Shown here: positions 1-8,114 of the stretch, piece by piece
How positions within the stretch are numbered: position 1 is the stretch's first letter
Layout: each line of letters opens with the position of its first letter
Assembly (NCBI GenBank): GCA_035296705.1
Contig: DATHAL010000053.1
Span: 5,331-69,330 of the forward strand
Source: WHSW01 sp035296705
GTDB lineage: Bacteria > Actinomycetota > Thermoleophilia > Solirubrobacterales > 70-9
Direction: 5' to 3'
DNA length: 64,000 bases
Notes under the pieces: model-generated
Databases searched by the model: none
Told to the model about the DNA's origin: nothing
The model's input: only the letters and a program-made list of their open reading frames with translations
Made by a program: the position numbers and the translations under genes

Positions 1-1
1 A

Positions 2-1294
2 CCCGCGACCGACCGCGCCGCGAGGTTGATCAAGGCGGCGGAGCTCCTGCGCGCGCGGCGGCTCGAGCTCGCCGCGCTCGAGGTGCGCGAGTGCGCGAAG
101 CCGTGGCCCGAGGCGGACGCCGACGTCTGCGAGGCGATCGACTTCCTCGAGTACTACGCGCGCGAGGCGATCAGGCTCGACGCCGGCGCGCCGGTCGCCC
201 AGGCGCCCGGCGAGCGAAACTCGATGCGCTACGTCGCCCGCGGCGTCGCGGCGGTGATCTCGCCGTGGAACTTCCCGATCGCGATCCCGACCGGAATGGT
301 CTCCGCCGCGCTCGCGGTCGGAAACGGGGTCGTGCTGAAACCGGCCGAGCAGTCACCGGCGACGGCGCTCGCGCTGGTCGAGGCTCTCCAGGAGGCCGAC
401 GTGGCGCCCGGCGCGATCTCGCTGCTGCCCGGCCACGGCCCGGTGGGCGCGGCGCTCGTCCGCCATCCCGGGGTCCACGTGATCGCCTTCACGGGATCGA
501 GCGCGGTCGGCCTCGAGATCCTGCGCGAGGCCGCAACGCCGCGCCAGGGGCAGAGCCACATCAAGCGCGTGGTCGCCGAGATGGGCGGCAAGAACTGCGT
601 GATCGTCGACTCCGACGCCGACCTCGACGAGGCAGTGCCGGGCATCGTCCGCTCCGCGTTCGTCTACGCGGGGCAGAAGTGCTCGGCCGCCGCCCGGGTG
701 CTGGCACACGAGGAGGTGGCGGAACCGCTGGCCGCACGCCTCGCCGGCGCGATCGAGCTCCTGCGGGTCGGCCAGGCCTCGGAGCTCGAGACGGACGTGC
801 CGGCGGTGATCGAGGCGCAGGCGCAGGAACGAGTGCTCGGCTACATCGAGCGGGCGCGAAGCGACGGGCGCATCCTCGCGAGCGCCCCGGCGCCCGAAAG
901 CGCCGGCTGGTTTTGCCCGCCGACCCTCGCCGGCGAGCTCGATCCGGCGTCGCCTGTGCTGCGCGAGGAGATCTTCGGCCCGCTCCTCACGGTCGAGGCC
1001 GTGCCTTCGGTCGAGGCGGCTTGCGAGGCCGTCGAGCGGCTGCCGTTCGCGCTCACCGGCGGTCTCTTCTCCCGGGATCCGGCGACGGTCGCCGAGGTCA
1101 GTCGCACGCTTCCCGTCGGAAACCTCTACGTCAACCGTCACACGACCGGGGCCATGGTCGGCCGCCAGCCGTTCGGCGGCAACAAGCTGTCGGGATCAGG
1201 CTCCAAGGCCGGCGGCCCCGACTACCTGCTCAACTTCGTCGAGCCGCGCGTCGTGACCGAGAACACGACCCGCCACGGGCTCGTCGTCGAGTAA
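2..1294 (+). CDS. pruA: 1-pyrroline-5-carboxylate (glutamate semialdehyde) dehydrogenase, 5' truncated by window
   Basis: Aldehyde dehydrogenase that oxidises glutamate semialdehyde, the product of proline dehydrogenase, to glutamate with NAD. The frame is open from the window's first bases and reads PATDRAARLIKAAELL, so the true start is upstream and the TTG at 26 is internal. Landmarks seen in order: VISPWNFPIAI, the FTGSS nucleotide-binding segment, EMGGKN with the general-base Glu, GQKCSA with the catalytic Cys, EEIFGPLL, and the PruA-type tail QPFGGNKLSGSGSKAGG. About 430 of the usual 515 or so residues are present. The gene is convergent with the ATPase gene that follows, 10 bp away. 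The family assignment is firm; a monofunctional enzyme is assumed because the N-terminus is not visible. Confidence 0.93.
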   Translation, partial: PATDRAARLIKAAELLRARRLELAALEVRECAKPWPEADADVCEAIDFLEYYAREAIRLDAGAPVAQAPGERNSMRYVARGVAAVISPWNFPIAIPTGMVSAALAVGNGVVLKPAEQSPATALALVEALQEADVAPGAISLLPGHGPVGAALVRHPGVHVIAFTGSSAVGLEILREAATPRQGQSHIKRVVAEMGGKNCVIVDSDADLDEAVPGIVRSAFVYAGQKCSAAARVLAHEEVAEPLAARLAGAIELLRVGQASELETDVPAVIEAQAQERVLGYIERARSDGRILASAPAPESAGWFCPPTLAGELDPASPVLREEIFGPLLTVEAVPSVEAACEAVERLPFALTGGLFSRDPATVAEVSRTLPVGNLYVNRHTTGAMVGRQPFGGNKLSGSGSKAGGPDYLLNFVEPRVVTENTTRHGLVVE

Positions 1295-1304
1295 CCGGCC
1301 GGCG

Positions 1305-2459
1305 TCAGAGACGGCGCAGCCATTCGTCCATGAATGGCTCGGCGATGCGGTAGGAGCCGTCAGGCACCCGGAGCACGAGCTCGCGGTCGACGAGAGCCCG
1401 CAGCGCCGCCTGGATCGCGCTCACCGACGGCAGCCCGTGACGGGCGCGGTACTCCTTGGTCATCGGTCGTCCAGGTTCGTGCGCCAGGGCCCCGAGGATG
1501 AGCTTCTGCACTGCCGACGCATCGTCCCAGCGCGCCGCAAAGTGCGTGTCCTCCGAGCGCAGGACCGCGTCGGCGGCGGCATCGAGCTCGGCGGCGGTGG
1601 CGGCCCCGTCGAACGGCGTCTGCTCCCAGAGGAAGTAACAGAGCTCCTGAGTCGCGTAGGGGTGGCCGCGGGTTCGGCCGAGAACAGCGTCGACGACCGC
1701 GGGCTCGATGTCCTTGCGCGTGGCCCGGAACCGCTCGCCGATGAAGCCCCTGAAGCGCTCAGGTGCGATCAGCCCGAGCTCCACCTTCTTCGCGCTGCGC
1801 CAGAAGGGCTCATTCTCGTCGTTGAAGAGCCGCTCCATCAGATGCCGTCGGCTTCCGAGGTAGACGCGCGCGATCTCGGGCTGCTGCTCGAAGATCGTCC
1901 GCATCAGCTTTGGCAGCGCCCGGTCGATCAACTCCACCTCCTGGAACTCGTCGAAGACGAGCGCGACGGGCCGTTCGTCTCCGGCCGAGAGTTCCGCGGG
2001 CAACTCCAGCAGCCGTTCGAGCGTCGCATCCACGTCGGGCGCCGCGTGGTCGATCCCGAACGAGAAGCTGAGCCCGCCATTCTCAGGGTCGACGGTGATC
2101 GTCGGGCTGATGCGCAACCCGCGGAACGGCGCCAGTGACCGCTCACGGACCCGAGCCACCGGTGACGCGATCTCCTCGTAGATCGCGGCGGCAAGCCGCT
2201 CGGCCAGCTTCTCCTTCGTCGGCGTCGTCATCAAGTTCACGTACGCGACCAGCGCGCCCTGGCCGACCAGCTCCTGCATCGCGCGCCAGACGAGCGATGA
2301 CTTGCCGAACCTCCGCGGTGCGAACACGACCACGTCCTGGCCGTTGAGGACGTCGAACTTGAGCTCCTGGACCTCCTCCTCACGGTCGGCGAACGCCTCA
2401 TCGAGCGCCAGCGCGCCGTATCGGAACGGGTTGCGCGGCGGTGTTACGCGAGGTCGCAT
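1305..2459 (-). CDS. AAA family ATPase with C-terminal winged-helix-like region (COG1672 type)
   Basis: Single-domain P-loop ATPase of 384 residues, resembling the archaeal-type ATPase/COG1672 group. Near the N-terminus it has a Walker A motif (APRRFGKSS, about residue 48) and further on a Walker B motif with an adjacent Glu (VALVFDEFQEV, about residue 165). The last 80 residues (AIQAALRALVDRELVLRV) look like a winged helix. Members of this group often behave as orphan regulatory or defence-associated ATPases with no settled function, and nothing adjacent identifies a partner. The start is ATG at 2459. It is preceded by an unusually AT-rich stretch for this genome, which suggests acquisition by transfer. 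No function is claimed beyond ATP binding. Confidence 0.8.
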   Translation of the reverse strand: MRPRVTPPRNPFRYGALALDEAFADREEEVQELKFDVLNGQDVVVFAPRRFGKSSLVWRAMQELVGQGALVAYVNLMTTPTKEKLAERLAAAIYEEIASPVARVRERSLAPFRGLRISPTITVDPENGGLSFSFGIDHAAPDVDATLERLLELPAELSAGDERPVALVFDEFQEVELIDRALPKLMRTIFEQQPEIARVYLGSRRHLMERLFNDENEPFWRSAKKVELGLIAPERFRGFIGERFRATRKDIEPAVVDAVLGRTRGHPYATQELCYFLWEQTPFDGAATAAELDAAADAVLRSEDTHFAARWDDASAVQKLILGALAHEPGRPMTKEYRARHGLPSVSAIQAALRALVDRELVLRVPDGSYRIAEPFMDEWLRRL

Positions 2460-2535
2460 AACGTCAGCAAGTATAAGTATCGCTATGTAGAAGACGCCAC
2501 GACACTATATGTTGTGCTGCATAATGCAGCTCGAC
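2460..2535 (-). promoter_or_regulatory. AT-rich promoter region with a 15-bp palindrome
   Basis: This leader of the ATPase gene is far more AT-rich than its surroundings. On the minus strand it holds a -10-like TATACT at 2475-2470, about 11 bases before the ATG; I saw no convincing -35. Further upstream, 2516-2530 is a perfect 15-bp palindrome, GCTGCATAATGCAGC, possibly an operator. The assignment is from inspection only. Confidence 0.35.
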
Positions 2536-2581
2536 ATACCAAGCCGCGATCCGCGAAGCCGGTCGGATGCCGCTACGTCAG

Positions 2582-2824
2582 CTACGTCAGCTCGGCGTCG
2601 CAGTCTTCACACGCGCATGCGGTCGCGCGCCGCATCTGCCCGCCGCAGACGGGGCACCCGGCCTGACCCTCGCGGCTGAGGTCCTCCCAGGCGCCGAGGA
2701 CCAGGTCCTCGAGCGAAACCCCGCCGCCGGGCCGCGGCGGCTCGAAGAGCCGCTCAGCCGGGCGCTCCGCCGTCAGCGGATCGCCGACGAGAGCGTTTGG
2801 CGATGTGGTCGCGACCGCGCTCAC
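2582..2824 (-). CDS. small zinc-ribbon protein downstream of lexA
   Basis: Protein of 80 residues whose C-terminal third carries paired cysteines (CPVCGGQM, then CACEDC) typical of a small zinc ribbon; the N-terminal part is low-complexity and Pro/Glu-rich. It begins with GTG one base after the lexA stop codon, so it is almost certainly co-transcribed with lexA and under SOS control. I do not recognise a named family. It could be a nucleic-acid-binding accessory of the DNA damage response, but that rests on position alone. Confidence 0.6.
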   Translation of the reverse strand: MSAVATTSPNALVGDPLTAERPAERLFEPPRPGGGVSLEDLVLGAWEDLSREGQAGCPVCGGQMRRATACACEDCDAELT

Positions 2825-2825
2825 G

Positions 2826-3482
2826 TCAAACCTTCCTGAACACCCCGACGACCCGACCGAGGATCTTCGCGTCGGTGGTCCGGATCGGCTTGTAGGCCTG
2901 GTTGGCAGGCTCGAGCCGGACCCGGTCCTTCTCCTTGTAGAAGCTCTTCACCGTCGCCTCGTCGTTGATCAGTGCGACGACGATCTCCCCGTTGTCGGCG
3001 ACCTCCGCCGGCCGCACGACGACGAAGTCGTCCTCGAGGATCCCCGCGCCGATCATAGAGTCGCCGCGCACCCGGAGGATGTAGTCGCCCATCTCGCCCC
3101 CGATCACGTCCGGAACCTCGAGGTACTCCTCGATGTTCTCCTCCGCCAGGATCGGCTCACCGGCGGCGACGTGGCCGACGAGCGGTAGCCCCGGCCCCCG
3201 CATCGCCTTCTTGGCCCTGCCGACGAGCACCTCGATCGCGCGCGGCTTGGTCGGGTCGCGCCGCAGCAGACCGACCTTCTCCAGGTTCGCGAGGTGCGCG
3301 TGCACCGTCGAGGAGGAGTGCAGGCCGACCGCCTTGCCGATCTCGCGCACAGTCGGCGGATAGCCGTATTTGGACGCGTACTTGGAGATGAAGTCGAAGA
3401 TCTCCTTCTGGCGCTTCGTCAGATCCACTGGCTTTCGCTCCTTGCGTCTGGTTCGGTCCGCCCTGGTCATCGACCAGAACAC
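2826..3482 (-). CDS. lexA: LexA repressor (SOS regulator, S24 autoprotease)
   Basis: Transcriptional repressor of the SOS regulon that cleaves itself when activated by RecA filaments. The N-terminal winged helix is clear (LTKRQKEIFDFI, PPTVREIGKAVGLHSSSTVH). It is followed by the Ala-Gly cleavage site in HVAAGEPIL, the catalytic Ser in RGDSMIGAGI and the catalytic Lys in EATVKSFY. The length is normal for the family. There are two possible starts: GTG at 3482, which would sit at the transcription start predicted from a good promoter and make a leaderless mRNA, or ATG at 3470. The operator overlaps the first codons in either case. The zinc-ribbon gene follows directly. Confidence 0.97.
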   Translation of the reverse strand: MFWSMTRADRTRRKERKPVDLTKRQKEIFDFISKYASKYGYPPTVREIGKAVGLHSSSTVHAHLANLEKVGLLRRDPTKPRAIEVLVGRAKKAMRGPGLPLVGHVAAGEPILAEENIEEYLEVPDVIGGEMGDYILRVRGDSMIGAGILEDDFVVVRPAEVADNGEIVVALINDEATVKSFYKEKDRVRLEPANQAYKPIRTTDAKILGRVVGVFRKV

Positions 3483-3519
3483 TTGTTCGCATAGTAGACC
3501 CCCCTCCGGACGGATGCAA
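3477..3519 (-). promoter_or_regulatory. lexA promoter with overlapping SOS operator
   Basis: On the minus strand there is a -35 TTGCAT (3519-3514), exactly 17 bases, then a -10 TACTAT (3496-3491). Immediately downstream is GAACAAGTGTTC (3488-3477), a perfect fit to the GAAC-N4-GTTC LexA box of Gram-positive bacteria and actinobacteria. The box covers the expected transcription start and the first lexA codons, as expected for autorepression. Confidence 0.85.
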
Positions 3520-3578
3520 GGACTGCAGCCGCGCGTCCGACCTCGCGCGCCACCCGTCTAGAATCGCTCGTCCCTCAA

Positions 3579-3664
3579 GCGGCCGTGGCGGAACTGGTAG
3601 ACGCGCAAGGTTGAGGGCCTTGTGAGCCGCAAGGCTCGTGGAGGTTCGACTCCTCTCGGCCGCA
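3579..3664 (+). tRNA. tRNA-Leu(GAG)
   Basis: An 86-base class II tRNA. The acceptor arms GCGGCCG and CGGCCGC pair over 7 bp, with discriminator A at 3664. The anticodon arm is CAAGG-TTGAGGG-CCTTG with anticodon GAG. There is a long variable arm (gtGAGCC/GGCTCgt) and a T-arm with TTCGACT. CCA is not encoded. Its 3' half is duplicated in decayed form at 13396-13452, marking it as the likely attachment site of an integrated island. Confidence 0.95.
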
Positions 3665-3667
3665 CTC
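3608..3667 (+). repeat. putative attL: tRNA-Leu 3' segment duplicated at 13396-13452
   Basis: These 60 bases, from the anticodon loop through the acceptor end plus three flanking bases, recur as 57 bases at 13396-13452. The copies differ by one substitution and 3 missing bases. The intact tRNA sits here and the broken copy lies on the far side, the usual arrangement after site-specific integration into a tRNA 3' end. Confidence 0.75.
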
Positions 3668-3673
3668 GGAATG

Positions 3674-3693
3674 CCCGGCTAAGGCGGGGTTTT
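3674..3693 (+). terminator. weak intrinsic terminator after tRNA-Leu
   Basis: A short stem (CCCG/CGGG around a 7-base loop) is followed by four T residues, ten bases after the tRNA. The stem is only 4 bp, so this is tentative. A second GGGCCC-ATTC-GGGCCC hairpin lies at 3736-3751. I see no gene between the tRNA and 3888. Confidence 0.35.
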
Positions 3694-3887
3694 CCCGTTC
3701 TGAGATGACGGCGCCGGATTCGGAGCGACGATCGGGGGCCCATTCGGGCCCAATTGGAGCTTTGATGGCTCCTGCTGGCGAGAAACCTATGCCCCTTTGA
3801 CAGGCGGGCTAAGTTCCCGCCGACAGGCCGATATCAATCGAGAGATCGGCACTCGTAATCGGGGCCGCTGATCCTGCGCGAGATCGC

Positions 3888-4694
3888 TCAGGCACGAGGC
3901 TCCTCGGCGACAGTATTCCCCCCGTCAATCGTTATTACCTGGCCGGTCGTATACGAGCTTCCTGGCAGGCAGAGGGCCGCGACGATCGTCGCGACCTCCT
4001 CCGGTCTGCCCGGTCGGCCAACCGGGGTGGCGTTGCCGAAGACGATCTCGTCCGCTGTTGCAGACTCGGTTTCGATCCAGCCCGGAGCCACCGCGTTCGA
4101 TGTGACGCCGGAGCGCGCGTGTTCGATGGCGATCGACCTAGTCAGCCCTACGACGCCCGCCTTGGCCGCGTGATAGGCCACGTCGCCTCGGTAGGCGGCG
4201 ACCGGGCCAGATACCGAGGCGATGTTGACGATTCGCCCGTAGCCGCGGTCCACCATATGCCCGATTGCGGCGCGGGACACGCGAAAGGCGGTGGTCAGAT
4301 TACGCTCGAGCGCAGACCCCCACTGCTCATCCCCGATCGTCTCGATTCCTGCAGCGCTCTGGCGCGATGAGACCGAGGTCATGCCAGCGTTGTTAACTAG
4401 GATCTCGAGCGCGCCGAGCCGGGAGATCGCTTGGTCGACCAGCGCCTCAGCCACGCCAGGCTCGGTGAGATCGCCTTCGAAGGCGGCCACGGTCACTGAG
4501 CGCTCGGCGAGCTCCCGGCGCCGATCTTGGACCCGCTCGCTCGTCGCTGCAAGCATGACGCTGGCGCCGAGGGCACCAAGCTGCAGGGCACATGCGAAGC
4601 CGATGCCGGAAGCGCTGCCGGCGCCGGTCACGATTGCGCCCTGTCCGGTCAGGTGAAATCCGTCTCGACGACCGGATGGTGCCTTATCCATCAA
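3888..4694 (-). CDS. SDR-family NAD(P)-dependent oxidoreductase (FabG-like)
   Basis: Classical short-chain dehydrogenase of 268 residues that oxidises or reduces an alcohol/carbonyl pair. The cofactor motif is TGAGSASGIGFA near residue 23, NNAG is present, the catalytic Ser lies in NIASVSG, and the active-site pair is YHAAK. The C-terminus ends in the FabG-like TGQVITIDGGNT. It is the last gene of the minus-strand operon on the island, about 120 bp after the kinase/PLP fusion, so it may process the aldehyde made by that enzyme (inference). Fatty-acid synthesis is unlikely given the setting. Codon usage is visibly less GC-saturated than in genes outside the island. Confidence 0.88.
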   Translation of the reverse strand: MMDKAPSGRRDGFHLTGQGAIVTGAGSASGIGFACALQLGALGASVMLAATSERVQDRRRELAERSVTVAAFEGDLTEPGVAEALVDQAISRLGALEILVNNAGMTSVSSRQSAAGIETIGDEQWGSALERNLTTAFRVSRAAIGHMVDRGYGRIVNIASVSGPVAAYRGDVAYHAAKAGVVGLTRSIAIEHARSGVTSNAVAPGWIETESATADEIVFGNATPVGRPGRPEEVATIVAALCLPGSSYTTGQVITIDGGNTVAEEPRA

Positions 4695-4813
4695 TCAAGG
4701 CGAGCGGTCGCGGCGGCGAACAACGGTCGTCCACCCTGTCGGCTTATCAGATCCGCGAGGGACCCACGCCTCGAGTCTGCGGGGTGTACCTCGGCACGCG
4801 CTAGCGGATCCGC

Positions 4814-7147
4814 TCATGCCGTTTGCGTCAAGGCAACGTCGAGTGCGTCGGCGACGATGGGAGCCTCCGACTCGCTGAACGCCAGGGGAGGACGGATCTT
4901 GAGCACGTTGCCGTGCTGCCCCGTCGTGCCCACCAGGACTCCGAGGTGGCGCATCCGGTCGCGTACCAGCCGCGCCCTGCCCCCATCCGGTTCCTTGCTC
5001 GATACATCGGTGACGAGCTCGACGCCCAACGCGAGGCCGACGCCCCTTACGTCGCCCACCTCAGGACGCGCCGCCGTGACGTCTGTGACCGCGCGGCGCA
5101 GCCCCTGGCCGGTTCGATTCACTCGCTCGATCACGTTCTCGTCTTCGATCACGTCGAGGACGGCGAGGGCGGCGGCGGCGCTGACCGGGTTGCCCCCGAA
5201 CGTGCTGAACAACGTCGCCTGGCCCGGGAGCTGGGAGACGATCGAGCTGCGGGTGATCACGGCCGCGACCGGATGCCCGTTCCCCATCGGCTTGCCGAGC
5301 GTGACGAAGTCGGGAACGAAGCCAAACCGTTCAAAGCACCAAAGTGCCTCGCCGGTCCTGCCGTGGCCAGCCTGCACCTCGTCGGCAATCCACAGCCCGC
5401 CCGCCTTGCGCGTGCTCGCGGCGAGCTCCTGCACGTACCCCGCAGCGAGATCCTGGATTCCATCGCTGGTGACCAGGCCGTCGAGGATCACCGCGGCGGG
5501 CGCGAAGCCCCGCTGCCGCAGACGTTCCAGGGCCGCCACAAAGCCTGAAGGGTCGAGGTCGAGTCCGCGGTAGGTGTCCGGTGGCCCCCACGTCTCGACG
5601 TGCTCGGGGACCGACCCGTCAGCCCAACCCTCGGGCGAGAGCGCCGCGGTGGCCTCGGTGATGCCGTGGTACGCGTGCGCCGTGCAGAGGCCACCTGCGC
5701 GTCCGGTGACGGCGGTCGCGATGCGCCATGCCAGATCGTTGGCCTCGGAACCAGAGTTGACGAGCAGGACCGTGTCGAGCTCTGGCGGACACGTCGCGAC
5801 GAGGCGCTCCGCCAGCTCGATCGCCGCATGGTGCAGGTAGCGCATGTGAGTGTTGATCCGGCGGCCCTGCCGGGCGATCGCGGTCGCGACGCGGGGGTGC
5901 CCGTGACCCACGCACGGCACGTTGTTGTAGGCGTCGAGGTAACGATCGCCGGCGGCGTCCGTGATCCAGACGCCCTCGGCGTCCCAGACCTCGATCGGCT
6001 CGTCATAGAAGAGCGGCTCCATGGCCGGTCCGAACGCGGCCGCCCGCCGCGCGGCCAACGACGGGTCCGGCTGCTGTAGGCCGGTCGCGCCGAGCTGCCG
6101 CGCCACCTGGTCCCACCCTGCCGCCTCGATGCTCCTGAGCATCGGCAGGGACAGATTGGTGAACTCCTCGGCGACTTCCTCGGACTCGTATCCCTGCGCA
6201 GCGCGCCACGACTTGATTGCGATCGTCACCGCGCTGCGAGTGGCCCACGCGACTCCGAGGAGCGCGAGCTCGGTTTCCTCGAGCTCGATCCGGCCTTGAT
6301 AGCCGTCGAGAACCAGCCGGGCGACGCGAAACAGCTCAGCGCCCTGGCGCCCCGCCGCGACGGAGTCCAGCACCGACGCGAGGTCGGCGATGAGGGCGGT
6401 GTGGCTCATGTCGCCGAAGTCGACGATGCCCGTGATGAAGCCCGCCTCGTCGGTGATCGCGTTGTCCACGGTCAGGTCGGTATGGGCGACCTGGGCCCGA
6501 AGGCGAGGCCAGGCGGGAATCGCTTCCCGCTCGAACTCGTCGAGCACTCTTCCAACCAAGGCGCGGCTATCGGCATCGCCGATGTCATCGACCATCGGCC
6601 GAACGTCCAACGCATGCTGGACGTCCCAGAGCATCCGGCGCTGCGCGCCGGGATGGTTGAAGCCGCGAAGCGCCAAGGCCAGCCTCGCTGCCGTCTCACC
6701 CCAGGCGGCCAGGGCGAGGTCGGACAGGTTCGCGGCGGCGATCCGGCTGTTGCCTGGCAGGGCGTCATAGAGGCGCACCCAGTGCTGCGCTTCGCCCTGC
6801 TCCCACCTCGCGCGCAACATGCTCGGCTCGTCGCCCGGTCGTGCGGGTCCAGGATCACCGGTTGCAGCCGGGCGCCAGGGCAGGGCCACGCGGAGACCCG
6901 GGTCGGCAATGGTGATGTGCAGCGCTGCAGCGGCTTCCATGTCGAGGACCGCCGGGGCCTCGGAGGGATTCGACACCTTGAGGACCGCGAGCGGGTGCGC
7001 GGACTTGTCGACGAGCGCGAAGGTGCGATCGCGCTCGCTGCCGAGATCGTGCGCGGAGCTCGCGCGGAGGCCGAAGATCGCCGCGCCGACCTCCACGGCG
7101 TCGTCGGCCGTAAGGCTCGGGGGGATGGTCGCCAGCACCGCATCCAT
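4814..7147 (-). CDS. fused APH-type kinase / class III PLP-dependent enzyme (putative amino-alcohol kinase-phospholyase)
   Basis: Two-domain protein of 777 residues. Residues 1 to about 345 form an aminoglycoside-phosphotransferase-fold kinase with the catalytic loop HTDLTVDN (H222, D224, N229) and the metal-binding DFG at 243-245. Residues from about 365 to the end form a class III aminotransferase-fold PLP enzyme: NSGSEAND binds phosphate, IADEVQAGHGRTG holds the cofactor Asp, and TLGKPMGNGHP holds the Schiff-base lysine, K619. Animal relatives occur as separate hydroxylysine kinase and phosphohydroxylysine or phosphoethanolamine phospholyases; fusion implies phosphorylation followed by elimination of phosphate and ammonia. 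The substrate cannot be read from sequence. The gene follows the ammonia-lyase remnant by 3 bases. A plain transaminase remains possible. Confidence 0.82.
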   Translation of the reverse strand: MDAVLATIPPSLTADDAVEVGAAIFGLRASSAHDLGSERDRTFALVDKSAHPLAVLKVSNPSEAPAVLDMEAAAALHITIADPGLRVALPWRPAATGDPGPARPGDEPSMLRARWEQGEAQHWVRLYDALPGNSRIAAANLSDLALAAWGETAARLALALRGFNHPGAQRRMLWDVQHALDVRPMVDDIGDADSRALVGRVLDEFEREAIPAWPRLRAQVAHTDLTVDNAITDEAGFITGIVDFGDMSHTALIADLASVLDSVAAGRQGAELFRVARLVLDGYQGRIELEETELALLGVAWATRSAVTIAIKSWRAAQGYESEEVAEEFTNLSLPMLRSIEAAGWDQVARQLGATGLQQPDPSLAARRAAAFGPAMEPLFYDEPIEVWDAEGVWITDAAGDRYLDAYNNVPCVGHGHPRVATAIARQGRRINTHMRYLHHAAIELAERLVATCPPELDTVLLVNSGSEANDLAWRIATAVTGRAGGLCTAHAYHGITEATAALSPEGWADGSVPEHVETWGPPDTYRGLDLDPSGFVAALERLRQRGFAPAAVILDGLVTSDGIQDLAAGYVQELAASTRKAGGLWIADEVQAGHGRTGEALWCFERFGFVPDFVTLGKPMGNGHPVAAVITRSSIVSQLPGQATLFSTFGGNPVSAAAALAVLDVIEDENVIERVNRTGQGLRRAVTDVTAARPEVGDVRGVGLALGVELVTDVSSKEPDGGRARLVRDRMRHLGVLVGTTGQHGNVLKIRPPLAFSESEAPIVADALDVALTQTA

Positions 7148-7150
7148 CGG

Positions 7151-7384
7151 CTAGCTTTCGGCGCCGCCCATGGGGATCCGCACGCCGCGCTCGGCGGCGC
7201 CGTCGGCCGCCCGCTCATAGCCGGCGTCGGTGGCGCCGGAGCGGACCAGCTCGGCGGCGGTCTCGAGCTCCGGTACGAGGACGCGGTCGGGGCCGATGCC
7301 CGGCACCCGCTCGCGCACGGCGGCCAGCGCCGCCGCCATCGAGACGTGGTCCTCCTGCATCGCGCTCGTCGGCAGGCTGATCAT
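7151..7384 (-). pseudogene. C-terminal remnant of an aromatic (histidine-type) ammonia-lyase
   Basis: A 77-codon open frame beginning MISLPTSAMQEDHVSMAA. The TSxxQEDHVSM stretch is the conserved segment found in the C-terminal fifth of MIO-dependent ammonia-lyases (HutH/PAL family, about 500 residues). The MIO-forming Ala-Ser-Gly and everything before it are absent, so this cannot be an active enzyme of the known type. It lies between the GntR gene and the kinase/PLP fusion in the same direction with only a few bases on either side. It may be a deletion scar that fused two operons, or a reused small protein. The start at ATG 7384 lies inside the expected span of the operon mRNA. Confidence 0.6.
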
Positions 7385-7391
7385 GCCGCGT

Positions 7392-8114
7392 TCAGTCCCC
7401 GTCAACCCGATGCGGGACGGACTCGTAATTCTCGGCAAGTAGCTTTTCGGTGGTCCGCAGATTGGCGATCAAACTCTCGACAGCCTCCTCGACTTCGGCG
7501 CCCATGACAGCGTCAAAGATCCGCCGATGCTCGGCGACAAACAGGTCAGGCGCCGGGCGCACGCCGGCGGCCAACCTGACGTAGCGCTCGGCGGCGGCCC
7601 AGAGCTGGCGGATCACGTGCATCGTCCAAGAGGAACCTGCGGGCTCGTAAAGGGCGAAGTGAAACGCCTGGTGAGCCCGATAGGCCTCAGCCTGGCGGTC
7701 TGCCGCGAACCGTTCCTCCATGCGGTCCAACGCGGCGGCTGCGACTTGCAGGTGTTCGTCTGTGAGCTTGGGGATCGCCAGCTGCACCGCGTGCTGCTCG
7801 AGCACGACACGGGTTTCGTATATGTCCCTCATGTCGGCGATGGAGATCTCTGCGACCCGCGCGCCTCGGTTCTGCTCGGTCTTGACGAGGCGTTCGGCCT
7901 CGAGGCGTTGGAGCGCCTCGCGGATTGGGATGAAGCTGACGCCATGCTCGGCGGCGAGCCGACTCAAGATCAGCCTCGAGCCTGGCGGGTAGACGCCAGC
8001 GAGGATCCTCTCCCGAATCGCGGCTTGCACTCGGTCCACGCGCGATCCGGCCACGCCATCGGGTGCAGTCGGCGCGTCGCTGCTGATTTTTGACATTGGG
8101 GGGTTGGAGGTCAT
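7392..8114 (-). CDS. GntR/FadR-subfamily (FCD) transcriptional regulator
   Basis: Regulator of 240 residues with an N-terminal GntR winged helix (RVDRVQAAIRERILAGVYPPG, then SRLAAEHGVSFIPIREALQRL). The C-terminal FCD ligand domain shows conserved metal/ligand positions in IYETRVVLEQHAV, HQAFHFALYEPAG and EHRRIFDAV. FCD members usually sense a small organic acid or amino acid and repress catabolic operons. The ATG at 8114 overlaps the ABC ATPase stop as ATGA, so it is made from the transporter mRNA. Likely targets are the divergent promoters at 10586-10709 (inference). Length is normal. Confidence 0.92.
   Translation of the reverse strand: MTSNPPMSKISSDAPTAPDGVAGSRVDRVQAAIRERILAGVYPPGSRLILSRLAAEHGVSFIPIREALQRLEAERLVKTEQNRGARVAEISIADMRDIYETRVVLEQHAVQLAIPKLTDEHLQVAAAALDRMEERFAADRQAEAYRAHQAFHFALYEPAGSSWTMHVIRQLWAAAERYVRLAAGVRPAPDLFVAEHRRIFDAVMGAEVEEAVESLIANLRTTEKLLAENYESVPHRVDGD

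Noticed and set aside
3736..3751. GGGCCC-ATTC-GGGCCC hairpin as a main terminator for tRNA-Leu
   Set aside because: It lies over 70 bases from the tRNA with no T-run, so I list only the nearer weak candidate.
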